The notes below the pieces were generated by a model that did no database searches, was not told where the DNA came from, and worked only from the letters and a program-made list of their open reading frames with translations. The position numbers and the translations under genes were made by a program. Positions 9,142 to 17,727 of a DNA stretch of 64,000 bases are shown here, piece by piece. The stretch comes from Nannocystis sp. RBIL2. Lineage in GTDB: Bacteria; Myxococcota_A; Polyangia; Nannocystales; Nannocystaceae. The stretch covers positions 3,930,151 to 3,994,150 of the forward strand of contig NZ_JAPNJW010000002.1 of assembly GCF_026626745.1 (NCBI RefSeq), given 5' to 3'. Every line of letters begins with the position of its first letter. Position 1 is the stretch's first letter.

Positions 9142-9235
9142 GGACATCTCAGATGTCCTTCGAGACAGACCCTCGCCCTCGCGGCGAGGGTCTCCCCCGG
9201 GCCGGAATCACTCACCACATGTCCCCGAGGACATG
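9142..9235. terminator. Hairpin cluster after the Thr-rich lipoprotein gene
   Basis: Three successive inverted repeats occur within 95 bases. GGACATCT/AGATGTCC spans 9142-9158. A perfect 10-bp stem spans 9168-9192 (GACCCTCGCC/GGCGAGGGTC, 5-base loop). CATGTCC-ccga-GGACATG spans 9218-9235. The middle GC stem is the best terminator candidate, though no T-run follows. The outer two belong to the dispersed TGTCC/GGACA motif family. The remaining bases to 9346 show no gene. Confidence 0.6.
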
Positions 9236-9346
9236 AGAGAACCCGGCCGCCTCCTACTGCCCCCAGCCGCGAAGTCCGGGCGGACAGCCTGTCGCAGAGC
9301 CCGGCGCGCGATTGCGGCTCCTGGTCGCGCCGGGCTATGACGACGC

Positions 9347-10927
9347 ATGCCCTCGTCTCGCCCGGCGCGCTGGTCCCTCTCCGCTGCGCTCACGCTAGCG
9401 ACTTGCGGCGCTCCGGCCCCTGACGCGCCCCCTGTGGCCCTCGCCGAACCAGCCCCCGCCCCGGCGCCCGCTCCCCCCGCCGCGCCGACCGACCCGACCT
9501 ACGCCAGCTACCTGCGCGCCCGCGGCCTGCTCGACCAGGCCCTCGCCGCCCACGGCGAACTCACAGGCCCGCTGTGGTGGCGCGCCCGCGGCACGATCGC
9601 CATCGAGGGCCATTATAAAAAACCTTACGAGGTCCACAGCAAGGCCTGGGAAGAGGTCGTCGAGCGGCGCGACGACGCCGTCCTGCGCCGCGTCAAATTC
9701 GACGACAAGCGCGAGGGCCTGACGATCTGCAACGGCGAGCGCGGCTTCTTCCGCGACACCGGCGATCCGCCCACCGACCAGCGCAGCGACGTAGTGCGCC
9801 AGTGCGACGCCCTCGCCCGGGCCCTGCCGCAGCAGCTCCTGCGCCGCGTCCGCGCCCACGCGAGCTCGCTGCGCTGGCTCGGCGAGGGCGACGACGGCGG
9901 CGTCGTCCACGACGTCCTCGCCTACGCCGACGCGAGCGGCAGCGCCTCGCTGTGGCTGCGCCGCGACGATCACCGGCTCGCGCGCTGGGAGCGGCTCGTC
10001 GCCCACCCGCAGCTCGGCGACGCCGCCGAGTCGGTGCGCTACGCCGACTACCGCGAGTTCGCCGGCGTGCTGCTGCCCGCGCGGCGGATCGAGCGCTGGC
10101 TGCACGAGGACGCCGCAGACACCCGCGACGTCACCCTCGAGCTCGTCGAGCGCGTCGGCCACGAGGACCTCGCCCCGGCCGAAGCCGAGGCGCACTGGCT
10201 TACGCTCGCCGGCACCGACGCACCGCCCGCACCACGCCCGCCGGCCCACGTCGTCGCCCTCTCGCCGGCCCTCTTCCTCGTCGAGCTCCCGGTCGAGGAC
10301 TCGCGCGCCGCCTTCGCGGTGTTCGACGACTTCGTCGTCGTGCTCGACGCCCCGCTGCGCAGCGCCGCCGGAGAGGATCTCCTCGCCGCAGTGCGTGCCC
10401 ACGCGCCGGACAAGGAGATCCGCTATGCCGTGTTCGGACATCACCACCCGCACTACAGCGGAGGCCTGCGTCCGCTGATCCACGCCGGCGCCACCATCGT
10501 CACCACCGCCGGCAACGTGCCCCTGATCGAGGACCTCGCGCGCCGGCCCCACGCGCTCGCGCCCGACGCCCTGGCCCGCGAGCCGCGCGCGCCGAAGTTC
10601 CTCGTCGTCGCCGGCAAGCACGTCTTCAGCGACGCCTCCGGCCACGCGCTCGAGCTGCACGATATCGGCGCGTACATCGAGCACACCGACTCGTACCTCG
10701 TCTATTACTCCCCGCGCGAGCGCCTGCTGATCGAGGGCGACCTGGCTTTCTTCCCTGTCACTGGCGAGGTGCCGCGCGCGTGGCCGGCGGCGCTGGGGCT
10801 CGCGCGAGCGATCGACACGCTCGGCCTCGACGTGGCGAAGATCGTCCAGACCTGGCCGCTCGCACGCCAGGTGCAGGTCGCCGAACGAGCGAAGTTGGAT
10901 GCGATCGTCGCCGGCGCTCGGCCCTGA
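9347..10927 (+). CDS. Metallo-beta-lactamase-fold lipoprotein with degenerate metal site
   Basis: A 526-residue exported protein with a lipoprotein-like start (L-A-T-C-G about residue 20) and a Pro/Ala-rich linker. The middle section (about 60-290) resembles the beta-rich domain that precedes MBL domains in exported hydrolases. From about residue 300 the MBL-like fold begins (V-V-L-D-A-P-L-R, then G-H-H-H-P-H-Y-S-G-G about 364, then T-T-A-G-N-V-P). The canonical H-x-H-x-D-H is H-x-H-x-H-Y here, so the Asp and last His are replaced. Later elements (I-E-H-T-D-S-Y-L-V-Y-Y and L-L-I-E-G-D-L) keep the fold pattern. Metal binding is therefore doubtful or altered. Function unknown. Confidence 0.78.
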   Translation: MPSSRPARWSLSAALTLATCGAPAPDAPPVALAEPAPAPAPAPPAAPTDPTYASYLRARGLLDQALAAHGELTGPLWWRARGTIAIEGHYKKPYEVHSKAWEEVVERRDDAVLRRVKFDDKREGLTICNGERGFFRDTGDPPTDQRSDVVRQCDALARALPQQLLRRVRAHASSLRWLGEGDDGGVVHDVLAYADASGSASLWLRRDDHRLARWERLVAHPQLGDAAESVRYADYREFAGVLLPARRIERWLHEDAADTRDVTLELVERVGHEDLAPAEAEAHWLTLAGTDAPPAPRPPAHVVALSPALFLVELPVEDSRAAFAVFDDFVVVLDAPLRSAAGEDLLAAVRAHAPDKEIRYAVFGHHHPHYSGGLRPLIHAGATIVTTAGNVPLIEDLARRPHALAPDALAREPRAPKFLVVAGKHVFSDASGHALELHDIGAYIEHTDSYLVYYSPRERLLIEGDLAFFPVTGEVPRAWPAALGLARAIDTLGLDVAKIVQTWPLARQVQVAERAKLDAIVAGARP

Positions 10928-11328
10928 CGAGCGTCTGCACCTGACCTCCGGGACATCCACCCGGACGCCGCCCGCGCACCCATGGACGCGCTGCCCTCGC
11001 GGCGCCGCCGGGATCTCGCCGCAAACGCTTCGGCCCGCGCGAGCCCGTCGGCGCGCGGCTGGACCCGCGCGCGGACCGGCCCTCGGGCCGGCCCCCACCA
11101 GTTCCCGCGCGTCCCCTCCCGTTGTGCGGCAGATCGCCGGGACCAGCGTTGACATGTCCGAAGAGACAGATCGCATCGCGCGATCGCGCCCGCCCTCGCG
11201 ATCGTTCACGCGGGCGTGATCGCGCCGCGCGGCATGGCCCTTCGGACATCTTGCCGGCGCGGCGCACACAAGTAATCGCCGCGTTGTCGCCGTCGCGCCT
11301 CAGTGTCCTGTAAGATGAGACCCCTGAT
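10928..11328. other. Intergenic region upstream of Ser/Thr kinase
   Basis: This 401-base gap has no supported gene. It contains degenerate members of the dispersed motif (gggacatcc near 10950, ttgacatgtccgaagagacaga near 11150, cttcggacatctt near 11240) and a palindromic stretch of gcgatcgcgc type near 11180-11200. The kinase promoter must lie in the right half. A TAAGAT hexamer at 11311-11316 is a possible -10, but I could not pair it with a convincing -35. Confidence 0.4.
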
Positions 11329-13590
11329 ATGCCGCCCAACGATCCCAGGCCGCCTGCGAAACCGGCGCCGCGGCCACGTACCGCCGCCCCTGCCAGCACC
11401 GGCGAGATGAGGGCGCCCAGCAAGCAGTCGGCCTCGCTGCCCGGCACCGCCGCGGTCCCGGCCAAGCCCGCCCCGGGCAAGACGCCGCCGGCGCGCACGC
11501 CCACCCGGCCTGGGACCGGTTCTCTGCCCGGCGTCACCCCGACGCGACCCGGCACCGCTGCGCCCGCCGGCGCCACGCCCACGCGACCCGGCACCGCCGC
11601 GCCCACCGGCAACACGCGGCCCGGCACCGCCGCGCCCACCGGCAACACGCGGCCCGGCGTCGCCTCGACGGGCAGCGGCGCAGCGCAGGCGCGGCCGGCC
11701 CCGGCCAAACAACCGCCGGCGCCGATCGGCCCCGGCTCGGTGATCGACAGCCGCTACAAGCTGGAGCAGCCCCTTGGGTCAGGTGGCATGTCGACGGTGT
11801 ACCGGGGCACACACGCCCGCACCGGCGGCAAGCTGGCGATCAAGCTGCTCGACCCGCGCCTGTCGGGCAAGGCCGACATGCAGCAGCGCTGCCTCGCCGA
11901 GGCGCGGGCGATGATGGACATCTCGAGCAACCACGTCGTGCGCGCCTACGACGTCGGCCAGACCCCGTCGGGGCAGGTGTACATCGTGATGGAGTACCTC
12001 GAGGGCGAGGACCTCGATCACATGCTCCAGCGCGAGGGCCCGCTGCCGTGGGCGCGCCTCGCCAACATGGCGATCCAGATCTGCAGCGGCCTCAGCTCGG
12101 CCCACGCCAAGGGCACCTACCACCGCGACATCAAGCCGCAGAACTGCTTCCGCGTCACCCTCGATCGCAACCCCGATCACATCAAGCTCATCGACTTCGG
12201 CATCGCCAAGGACACCAACAGCGGCCAGGAGCTGACGCAGGACGGCGTCCTGCTCGGCACGCCGGAGTACATGGCCCCGGAGCTGATCGCCACCAACGCG
12301 ACGCCCGACGCCCGCTCCGACATCTACGCCGTGGGCGCGACGCTCTACAAGCTCATCACCGGCACCCCGCCGTTCTCGAGCAAGAACGTCCTCGACCTGC
12401 TCTACCACCAAAAGCACACCGCGCCCGAGGCCCCGAGCAAGCGCGCGCCCGACCGCAACATCCCGAAGATCGCCGACGACGTCCTGCTCAAGACGCTCGA
12501 GAAGGACCCGGACAAGCGCTACCAGAGCGCCGACGAGTTCGGCCAGGCGCTGCTCGAGTCGTTCGAGGCCGTGGTCGGCGCGCCGATGGTGCGGCACATG
12601 AGCCAGCCGTTCTTGATGGCGATCCCCGAGCGCTCGCGGCCCGGGACCACGCCGATCGGCACCGTCGCGCCGAACCCCACCCCGCAGGGCACCCCGCGGC
12701 CCGGCGCCACGCCGCTCGGCACGCCGACGCTCGAGGACGCCGAGTCTGCCACCCACTCGAGCGATCCGGTGGTGCGCGACGAGATCTCGCGCTCGCAGCA
12801 GTTCGACACCGACGCGCCGCGCCCGATCACCGGCAAGGACGTGGTCGCCCGCGGCGGCACCTTGCTGTCGCTCGCGCTGATGTTCGGCCTCGCCTCGTGG
12901 CTGGCCGCCCCGGCGCCCGGTCCGAACGACGCCGTCGCTGCTGCTGCTGCCGCCGCGGCCGGCGACGACCTGCCCGAGCCCGAGCCCGCCAAGGTCGAGG
13001 AGCCGCCGCCGGTCGTCAACCCGCCGCCGGTCGAGCCGCCACCTGTCCCTGAGGACAGCACGCCTCCGCCGGTCGAGCCGACCAAGGTCGACGCCCCGCC
13101 TGTCCCCGAGGCCACCAAGGTCGAGACACCGCCTGTCCTTCCGGACAGCAAGGTCGAGACCCCGCCGCCGGTCGCCCTCACCAAGGTCGAGGCCCCGCCC
13201 GAACCGACCAAGGTCGAGCCCGTCGCCGACAGCAAGCCGCCCGAGCCCGCCACCCCGCCGCCCGCGGGCACCGGCGTGCCCGACCCCGACTTCGCCTACC
13301 GCAGCGCCGAGAAGGAGCTGCGCGACCAGCACAAGTTCTTCCAGAACTGCCTCGACGGCGCCGGCCAGAGCACCGCCAAGCTGAAGTTCACCATCGAGGT
13401 CCGCAAGTCGGGCATGCCGCCGCACAAGATCAAGGTCATCTCGAGCAACGCCTCGGTACGGACCTGCGTGCGCAGCCTGTTCGAGCAGTTCCCGTTCGAC
13501 TCCAGCCCGCGCGGCGGCGCCTTCGCATACACCTACAACAACGGCAAGGCGACCTTCGAGAAGCTGCCGCTGTCGACCCCCACTCCCTAG
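11329..13590 (+). CDS. Membrane-anchored Ser/Thr protein kinase with AgmX-like C-terminus
   Basis: A 753-residue Hanks-type kinase. A Pro/Ala/Thr-rich N-terminus with repeats of T-R-P-G-T-A-A-P leads to the catalytic domain (about 140-405): glycine loop L-G-S-G-G-M-S, Lys in L-A-I-K-L-L, H-R-D-I-K-P-Q-N (about 265), D-F-G (about 289), and A-P-E-L with D-I-Y-A-V-G. One transmembrane segment (about 505-526) precedes an extracytoplasmic linker of T-K-V-E-x-P-P repeats. A C-terminal domain with a paired Cys (F-F-Q-N-C and V-R-T-C-V) resembles the AgmX/TonB-like domains that end many myxobacterial kinases. Catalytic residues are intact. Substrates are unknown. Confidence 0.92.
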   Translation: MPPNDPRPPAKPAPRPRTAAPASTGEMRAPSKQSASLPGTAAVPAKPAPGKTPPARTPTRPGTGSLPGVTPTRPGTAAPAGATPTRPGTAAPTGNTRPGTAAPTGNTRPGVASTGSGAAQARPAPAKQPPAPIGPGSVIDSRYKLEQPLGSGGMSTVYRGTHARTGGKLAIKLLDPRLSGKADMQQRCLAEARAMMDISSNHVVRAYDVGQTPSGQVYIVMEYLEGEDLDHMLQREGPLPWARLANMAIQICSGLSSAHAKGTYHRDIKPQNCFRVTLDRNPDHIKLIDFGIAKDTNSGQELTQDGVLLGTPEYMAPELIATNATPDARSDIYAVGATLYKLITGTPPFSSKNVLDLLYHQKHTAPEAPSKRAPDRNIPKIADDVLLKTLEKDPDKRYQSADEFGQALLESFEAVVGAPMVRHMSQPFLMAIPERSRPGTTPIGTVAPNPTPQGTPRPGATPLGTPTLEDAESATHSSDPVVRDEISRSQQFDTDAPRPITGKDVVARGGTLLSLALMFGLASWLAAPAPGPNDAVAAAAAAAAGDDLPEPEPAKVEEPPPVVNPPPVEPPPVPEDSTPPPVEPTKVDAPPVPEATKVETPPVLPDSKVETPPPVALTKVEAPPEPTKVEPVADSKPPEPATPPPAGTGVPDPDFAYRSAEKELRDQHKFFQNCLDGAGQSTAKLKFTIEVRKSGMPPHKIKVISSNASVRTCVRSLFEQFPFDSSPRGGAFAYTYNNGKATFEKLPLSTPTP
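13043..13148. repeat. Two in-frame CTGTCC-N4-GGACAG hairpins inside the kinase linker
   Basis: CTGTCC-ctga-GGACAG lies at 13043-13058 and CTGTCC-ttcc-GGACAG at 13133-13148, both within the Pro-rich linker codons (reading V-P-E-D-S and V-L-P-D-S). A degraded copy (cctgtccccgaggcc) lies between them near 13100. These coding copies share the arms and 4-base spacer of the intergenic copies. Confidence 0.65.
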
Positions 13591-13603
13591 AGGTCTTCGG
13601 GAC

Positions 13604-14902
13604 ATGTCCTCCACGACATCTCAAGACAAGCCCCCGGGCATCGCCCGCTTCGGCGCCGGCGCGGCGCTGCTGCTCAGCCTGCTCGGCATCGGCGTCGGCG
13701 CGTACCTCACGGTGCTGAAGTTCCGCATGACCTTCACGCCGTGCGCCTCGACCAAGGGCGCGTGCGCGATCGGGGGCATGTCGTGCGAGGACGCGCTGCA
13801 GAGCAGCTGGTCGACCCTGTTCGGCCTGCCGATCTCGCTGTGGGGCTCGGCCTTCTACCTCGTCGTCGCAGTGATCGCCGGCGGCCTGTTCCTGCGCTCC
13901 GACTTCCTGCGCGGCGCGGCCCGCCCGCTGCTGCTCGGCCTGGCGCTGTTCGACATCGCAGTCAGCGCCGTCTACGGCAGCTACGCCTTCCTGATCCTCA
14001 AGGCCCCCTGCCCCTACTGCCTCTCGCTCTACGTCATCAGCGCCCTGCTGCTGATGTGCTCCCTGTTCGCCGTCCACGGGGCCCCGCGCGGCCTGTGGAA
14101 GCGGCTGACCACGCGGCGCCAGGCCGACCTGCTCGACGCCCTGTTCGTCGCCGGCGTCGTGTTCGTCGTCGGCCTCGGCGTGCAGTCGGTCGGCTTCCAG
14201 ACCACGCGCCGGTTCGTCGACGCCAACACCGGCTGCGCCGCGCCGACCACCGCGCTGCCGGCCACCGCCATCGTCACCGGCGCCGCCGAGCCCAAGGTCG
14301 GCATCGCCCTGTTCCTCGACCTCAGCTGCCCGCACTGCTCGAACGAGTTCCGCAACGTCGGCCGGGCGATCCGCAGCAAGGAGCTCGACGTGCCGACGCG
14401 GGTCTACGTGTTCCACACCCCGCGCGCCGCCTGCGACACCGACGCCTTCCCGGCCGGCTACCCCAAGCACCACCCCGACGCCTTCAACGGCGGCGCCTGC
14501 CTCGCGGCCAAGGCCGCCGAGTGCGTCGAGAAGCTGCGCCCCGGCGCCGGCTTCGACATGATCGCCGCCCTGTTCGCGCTGCAGGCCGACCCCGACCCGA
14601 ACGGCGGCCCGCTTTTCAGCCCCGTGCGCGTCGCCAGCAAGGCCGTCGACATCGGCCTCGAGATCGACCCGGACGACGCCGACAACGAACTGTTTCAGTG
14701 CATCAACAACGACAAGGACGGGCCGACGCGGATCACCGCGCACCAGAAGTTCGCCGTCGATCAGGACTACAAGGTCCCGACCGGCTACGTCTTCCCGATC
14801 GAGAACGGCGCGCCGCGCCTCGACACCGTCAACCACCTGCAGTCCGACTACACCGCCCGCGCGATCATCAACATCGTCCGCGGCATGGTGAAGGCCCCCT
14901 GA
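13604..14902 (+). CDS. VKOR-DsbA fusion (periplasmic disulfide-forming system)
   Basis: A 432-residue fusion. Residues about 15-190 are a vitamin-K-epoxide-reductase domain: several membrane helices, loop cysteines about 54 and 61, L-F-G-L-P-I-S-L-W-G, and the redox pair C-P-Y-C at 136-139. Residues about 228-432 are a thioredoxin/DsbA-like domain with L-S-C-P-H-C (CxxC 242-245). In such fusions the VKOR part re-oxidises the attached DsbA-like domain, passing electrons to quinone. The ATG lies inside a GGACATGTCC palindrome (13600-13609), with agagg upstream. First of four closely spaced genes (gap to next 15 bases). Confidence 0.92.
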   Translation: MSSTTSQDKPPGIARFGAGAALLLSLLGIGVGAYLTVLKFRMTFTPCASTKGACAIGGMSCEDALQSSWSTLFGLPISLWGSAFYLVVAVIAGGLFLRSDFLRGAARPLLLGLALFDIAVSAVYGSYAFLILKAPCPYCLSLYVISALLLMCSLFAVHGAPRGLWKRLTTRRQADLLDALFVAGVVFVVGLGVQSVGFQTTRRFVDANTGCAAPTTALPATAIVTGAAEPKVGIALFLDLSCPHCSNEFRNVGRAIRSKELDVPTRVYVFHTPRAACDTDAFPAGYPKHHPDAFNGGACLAAKAAECVEKLRPGAGFDMIAALFALQADPDPNGGPLFSPVRVASKAVDIGLEIDPDDADNELFQCINNDKDGPTRITAHQKFAVDQDYKVPTGYVFPIENGAPRLDTVNHLQSDYTARAIINIVRGMVKAP

Positions 14903-14917
14903 TCCGAGCCGGCACTC

Positions 14918-16033
14918 ATGGCCTCCGAGTTCGACACGACGACCAAGCTCCTGCTGGTGCTGACCGGCTTCATGGCCCTCATGGTGCTGCTGATCGCCTA
15001 CGTGGCGCTCTTCCGCACCGAGGACCCGCTGCTCGCCCAGGCCGCCGGCGAGACGGCCAAGACCGCCCAGGTCGCGCCCGCGGCCGACTGCGACGCCAGC
15101 ACGCCCGAGGGCTCCGCCAAGTGCCCGCCGGGGCAGTACTGCATGGGTGACAAGTGCGCCCCGATCGACGACCTGGCGATCTGCGGCGAGGGCGACAGCT
15201 GCCGCGACTGCGACTGCGAGATGCCGCTCGTGTGCCACCAGCTGCGCTGCCAGGACCCGGGCAAGCTCGAGCGCGCGCCCCTCGAGTGCGCCCGCAACGA
15301 GGAGCTGGCCAAGGCGGTGCGCAACCTGCAGAACAAGTGCGCCAGCCGCGACAAGAGCCTCGGCGACCTGGTCTCGACCCGCTCGTGCACCCCGTCGGAC
15401 TGGGAGCAGCTGGCGATCGACGACCCGCAGTTCGACCTGATCCTCGCCGCCTTCCCCGGCCGCTTCTCGGTCCACTACCCGACCGGCCTGCCGAAGAAGG
15501 GCACCAACTGGCCGACCAAGACGGTGCGCGAGCACTACAAGCAGCAGATCCGCCGCTTCAAGGAGCAGCTGACGCGGGCCAAGCAGGTGTTCGTGATCGG
15601 CCGCGCCTCGCCCGACGGCGACCGCCAGGAGAACCACGACCTCGCCGTGCGGCGCATGGACATGGTCACGCAGATCATCGGCGAGGTCGTCAACGAGGGC
15701 CTGGCCGAGACCGAGCGCAAGCAGATCCCGATCCAGCCGTTCGCCATGCGCGACGCCAAGCCGCTGAACCCCGAGCGGTTCAAGAAGAGCTACCTCGACG
15801 TCCAGGACAAGCCGGGCGAGAAGACCCCGTCGCCGGTCGTCGCGTGGGACGAGACCAACCAGAAGCGCATGCAGAGCCTGCTCGACGGCGCGATCGACCT
15901 CAAGGACCAGAGCTCGCGCGACTGGACCGAGCTGTTCAACGCCATCAACCGCGTCGTCCTCGTCGTCCCGATCCCCTGCGACGGCACCGAGTACAAGCCG
16001 CCCAAGACCATCCTCGACGAGTCCGCCGGCTGA
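14918..16033 (+). CDS. Membrane-anchored Cys-rich protein with OmpA-like C-terminal fold
   Basis: A 371-residue protein. One N-terminal membrane helix (about 10-32) is followed by a Cys-rich segment (about 60-125, roughly a dozen Cys, with C-P-P-G-Q-Y-C and C-R-D-C-D-C) and a helical stretch. From about 215 a region with V-F-V-I-G-R-A-S-P-D-G-D and N-H-D-L-A-V-R-R-M resembles the OmpA/MotB peptidoglycan-binding core (G-H-x-D-x-x-G, then N-x-x-L-S-x-x-R-A). The many cysteines fit its position between two thiol-oxidoreductase genes; it may be their substrate or partner. The OmpA call rests on a short motif. Confidence 0.72.
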   Translation: MASEFDTTTKLLLVLTGFMALMVLLIAYVALFRTEDPLLAQAAGETAKTAQVAPAADCDASTPEGSAKCPPGQYCMGDKCAPIDDLAICGEGDSCRDCDCEMPLVCHQLRCQDPGKLERAPLECARNEELAKAVRNLQNKCASRDKSLGDLVSTRSCTPSDWEQLAIDDPQFDLILAAFPGRFSVHYPTGLPKKGTNWPTKTVREHYKQQIRRFKEQLTRAKQVFVIGRASPDGDRQENHDLAVRRMDMVTQIIGEVVNEGLAETERKQIPIQPFAMRDAKPLNPERFKKSYLDVQDKPGEKTPSPVVAWDETNQKRMQSLLDGAIDLKDQSSRDWTELFNAINRVVLVVPIPCDGTEYKPPKTILDESAG

Positions 16034-16040
16034 TACCGCC

Positions 16041-16301
16041 ATGTCCAGCGCCCCGACGCCGCCCCTGCTCGCCTACAAGCTGGTCGCCATCCTGACGACC
16101 TTCATCGCCGGCGTCAGCCTGTTGGTCGCCGTCATGCTCGTGCTCCGCCTCGGCAAGACCCGCGACCTGCTGCAGAGCAAGCTGCAGGCCTGCCCGTGCT
16201 GCCAGGAGGCGCTGGCAGGCCCGCCGCCGGCCGCCCCGCAGCCGGTCAACATGCCGGTCAACCAGCCGGTCAACCAGCCGGTCAACGCGCCCAAGACCTG
16301 A
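16041..16301 (+). CDS. Small single-pass membrane protein with CPCC motif
   Basis: An 86-residue protein with one long hydrophobic helix (about 10-36), a basic stretch, then A-C-P-C-C-Q-E and a C-terminal tail of repeated P-V-N-Q units. It begins 7 bases after the previous stop and ends 10 bases before the next start, so it is part of the thiol-redox operon. C-P-C-C could be redox-active or bind metal. I do not recognise a family. Confidence 0.72.
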   Translation: MSSAPTPPLLAYKLVAILTTFIAGVSLLVAVMLVLRLGKTRDLLQSKLQACPCCQEALAGPPPAAPQPVNMPVNQPVNQPVNAPKT

Positions 16302-16311
16302 CCGAAAGACC

Positions 16312-17529
16312 ATGTCCGAGCCGACCCGCCTCGACCTCAAGGACACGGACCCTGCGCGGGCCAAGGCCCGGCTGTACGTCCGCTGGGCGGTGGTCAACGT
16401 CATGCTGACGACGCTGGCCTGCGGCCTCGCCATGCTGATCTGGCTCAAGGAGAGCGACGTGCGGCGCCAGCTCGCGCGCGTCCTGCAGCGCGAGAAGCAG
16501 GGCTGCGTCGACACCACGCGGGTGCTCGAAAGCAAGACCGCGCTGATCGTCGACCCCGAGGAGGTCGCCCCGCCGCAGGACCAGCCGCGCAGCGGCTACG
16601 TCGGCAAGTTCGGGACCCAGATCTCCCCGGCCATGCTGGTCAAGCTCGAGGCGATCCGCGACACAACCAAGCCTGCCGTCGAGGTCCGCTTCGGCGCGCA
16701 GGAGGTGCTGCCGTCGCAGGCGGTCCACGTCGTCAACCTGTGGGCGACCTGGTGCGGCCCGTGCAAAGCCGAGATGCCTGACTTCAAGGCCATGTTCGCC
16801 CGCAAGGCCGAGACGTGGAGCGACGCGGTCAAGTTCGTCCCGGTCCAGCTCAAGGACAACACCGACCCGCGCAAGTCCTACCAGGACTTCGCCGACGTCA
16901 TGCCGCCCGCCGCCGTCAAGCTGGCCGACCGCAGCTACGACGAGAAGTTCGTCAAGGTGCTGGAGGGCGAGCAGGCGCGCCAGCTGTTCCGCGGCAACCT
17001 GCCCGTCACCTTCGTCCTCGACTGCAACCGCCGCGTGCGCTGGGCCAAGTTCGAGCAGCTGACCGAGGCCGACTTCGAGGACCTCGAGAAGCACCTCGAC
17101 GAGCTGCACGCCGAGCTGGCCGACGACTCGCCCGACGCGTGGTGCAAGAAGCCGTGGCCCGGCAACGGCCGCTGCGAGGGCAAGGAGAACACGGCGGCCC
17201 ACCACAGCCCCGAGGACTGCGGCGAGCTCAAGAAGCGCGGCCCCGCCGTCGAGACCCCGGTCCTCCCGCCCGTCGAGACCCCCGCCGACGCCTGTCCTCC
17301 GGGCCAGTTCCGCACCGCCGACGGCCGCTGCTCCCGCCTCAAGGGCGCCCCCGTCACCCCCAAGGTCGAGAAGCCCCAGGGGCCCAAGACCTGCGGCAAC
17401 GGCGTCTGCGAGCCCGCCCGCGGCGAGAGCAGCCAGACCTGCTGCCAGGACTGCCCCTGCGACGCCCCGCTGGTCTGCAAGCTCGACGCCAGCGACCGCC
17501 ACACCTGCCAGGCCAAGGGCCTCAAATAG
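16312..17529 (+). CDS. Membrane-tethered thioredoxin-like oxidoreductase with Cys-rich tail
   Basis: A 405-residue protein. One membrane segment (about 25-45) is followed by a TlpA/ResA-type thioredoxin domain with V-N-L-W-A-T-W-C-G-P-C (WCGPC about 144-148), an A-E-M-P partner stretch and a cis-Pro region (L-P-V-T-F-V). The WCGPC pair indicates a thiol-disulfide reductase facing the periplasm. The C-terminal 130 residues hold Cys-rich patches (C-G-N-G-V-C-E-P, C-C-Q-D-C-P-C), as in the second gene of the operon. With an oxidising VKOR-DsbA at the head of the operon, this could be the opposing reductase or isomerase arm. Followed by a strong hairpin. Confidence 0.88.
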   Translation: MSEPTRLDLKDTDPARAKARLYVRWAVVNVMLTTLACGLAMLIWLKESDVRRQLARVLQREKQGCVDTTRVLESKTALIVDPEEVAPPQDQPRSGYVGKFGTQISPAMLVKLEAIRDTTKPAVEVRFGAQEVLPSQAVHVVNLWATWCGPCKAEMPDFKAMFARKAETWSDAVKFVPVQLKDNTDPRKSYQDFADVMPPAAVKLADRSYDEKFVKVLEGEQARQLFRGNLPVTFVLDCNRRVRWAKFEQLTEADFEDLEKHLDELHAELADDSPDAWCKKPWPGNGRCEGKENTAAHHSPEDCGELKKRGPAVETPVLPPVETPADACPPGQFRTADGRCSRLKGAPVTPKVEKPQGPKTCGNGVCEPARGESSQTCCQDCPCDAPLVCKLDASDRHTCQAKGLK

Positions 17530-17536
17530 CCCTGCC

Positions 17537-17570
17537 CGCTCGAGCATGTCCATCGAGACATGCTCGAGCG
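17537..17570 (+). terminator. Strong hairpin ending the thiol-redox operon
   Basis: A perfect 14-bp inverted repeat CGCTCGAGCATGTC (17537-17550) pairs with its complement at 17557-17570 around the loop catcga, starting 8 bases after the stop codon. The stem stability fits a terminator, although no T-run follows. Its centre is also a copy of the ATGTCC-N4-(G/A)GACAT motif. Confidence 0.7.
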
Positions 17571-17628
17571 CCCGGCGAAGGGCCACCGCCTCGACCCGAC
17601 CGGCACACCGGTGAGGCCGAGTCGGCTA

Positions 17629-17701
17629 ATGTCCTTTCGGACATGCCCGTTCATACATCTTCAAACAAACATGTTCATCAGGACATGCCCCTGGGGGCAT
17701 G
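17629..17701. repeat. Cluster of short hairpins between convergent genes
   Basis: ATGTCC-tttc-GGACAT (17629-17644) is a clean copy of the dispersed motif. CATGCCCC/GGGGCATG with a 2-base loop spans 17684-17701. Between them are several loose catgtt/acatct fragments. The cluster lies 26 bases before the stop of the convergent gene and may act as a bidirectional terminator. Confidence 0.6.
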
Positions 17702-17727
17702 CCCTGAAGCGAGCCTGCCGCTCGCGC

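Noticed and set aside
13436..16042. 868-codon open frame on the minus strand opposite the VKOR-DsbA gene and its neighbour
   Set aside because: Antisense shadow. The plus strand has CxxC motifs, membrane helices and operon spacing.
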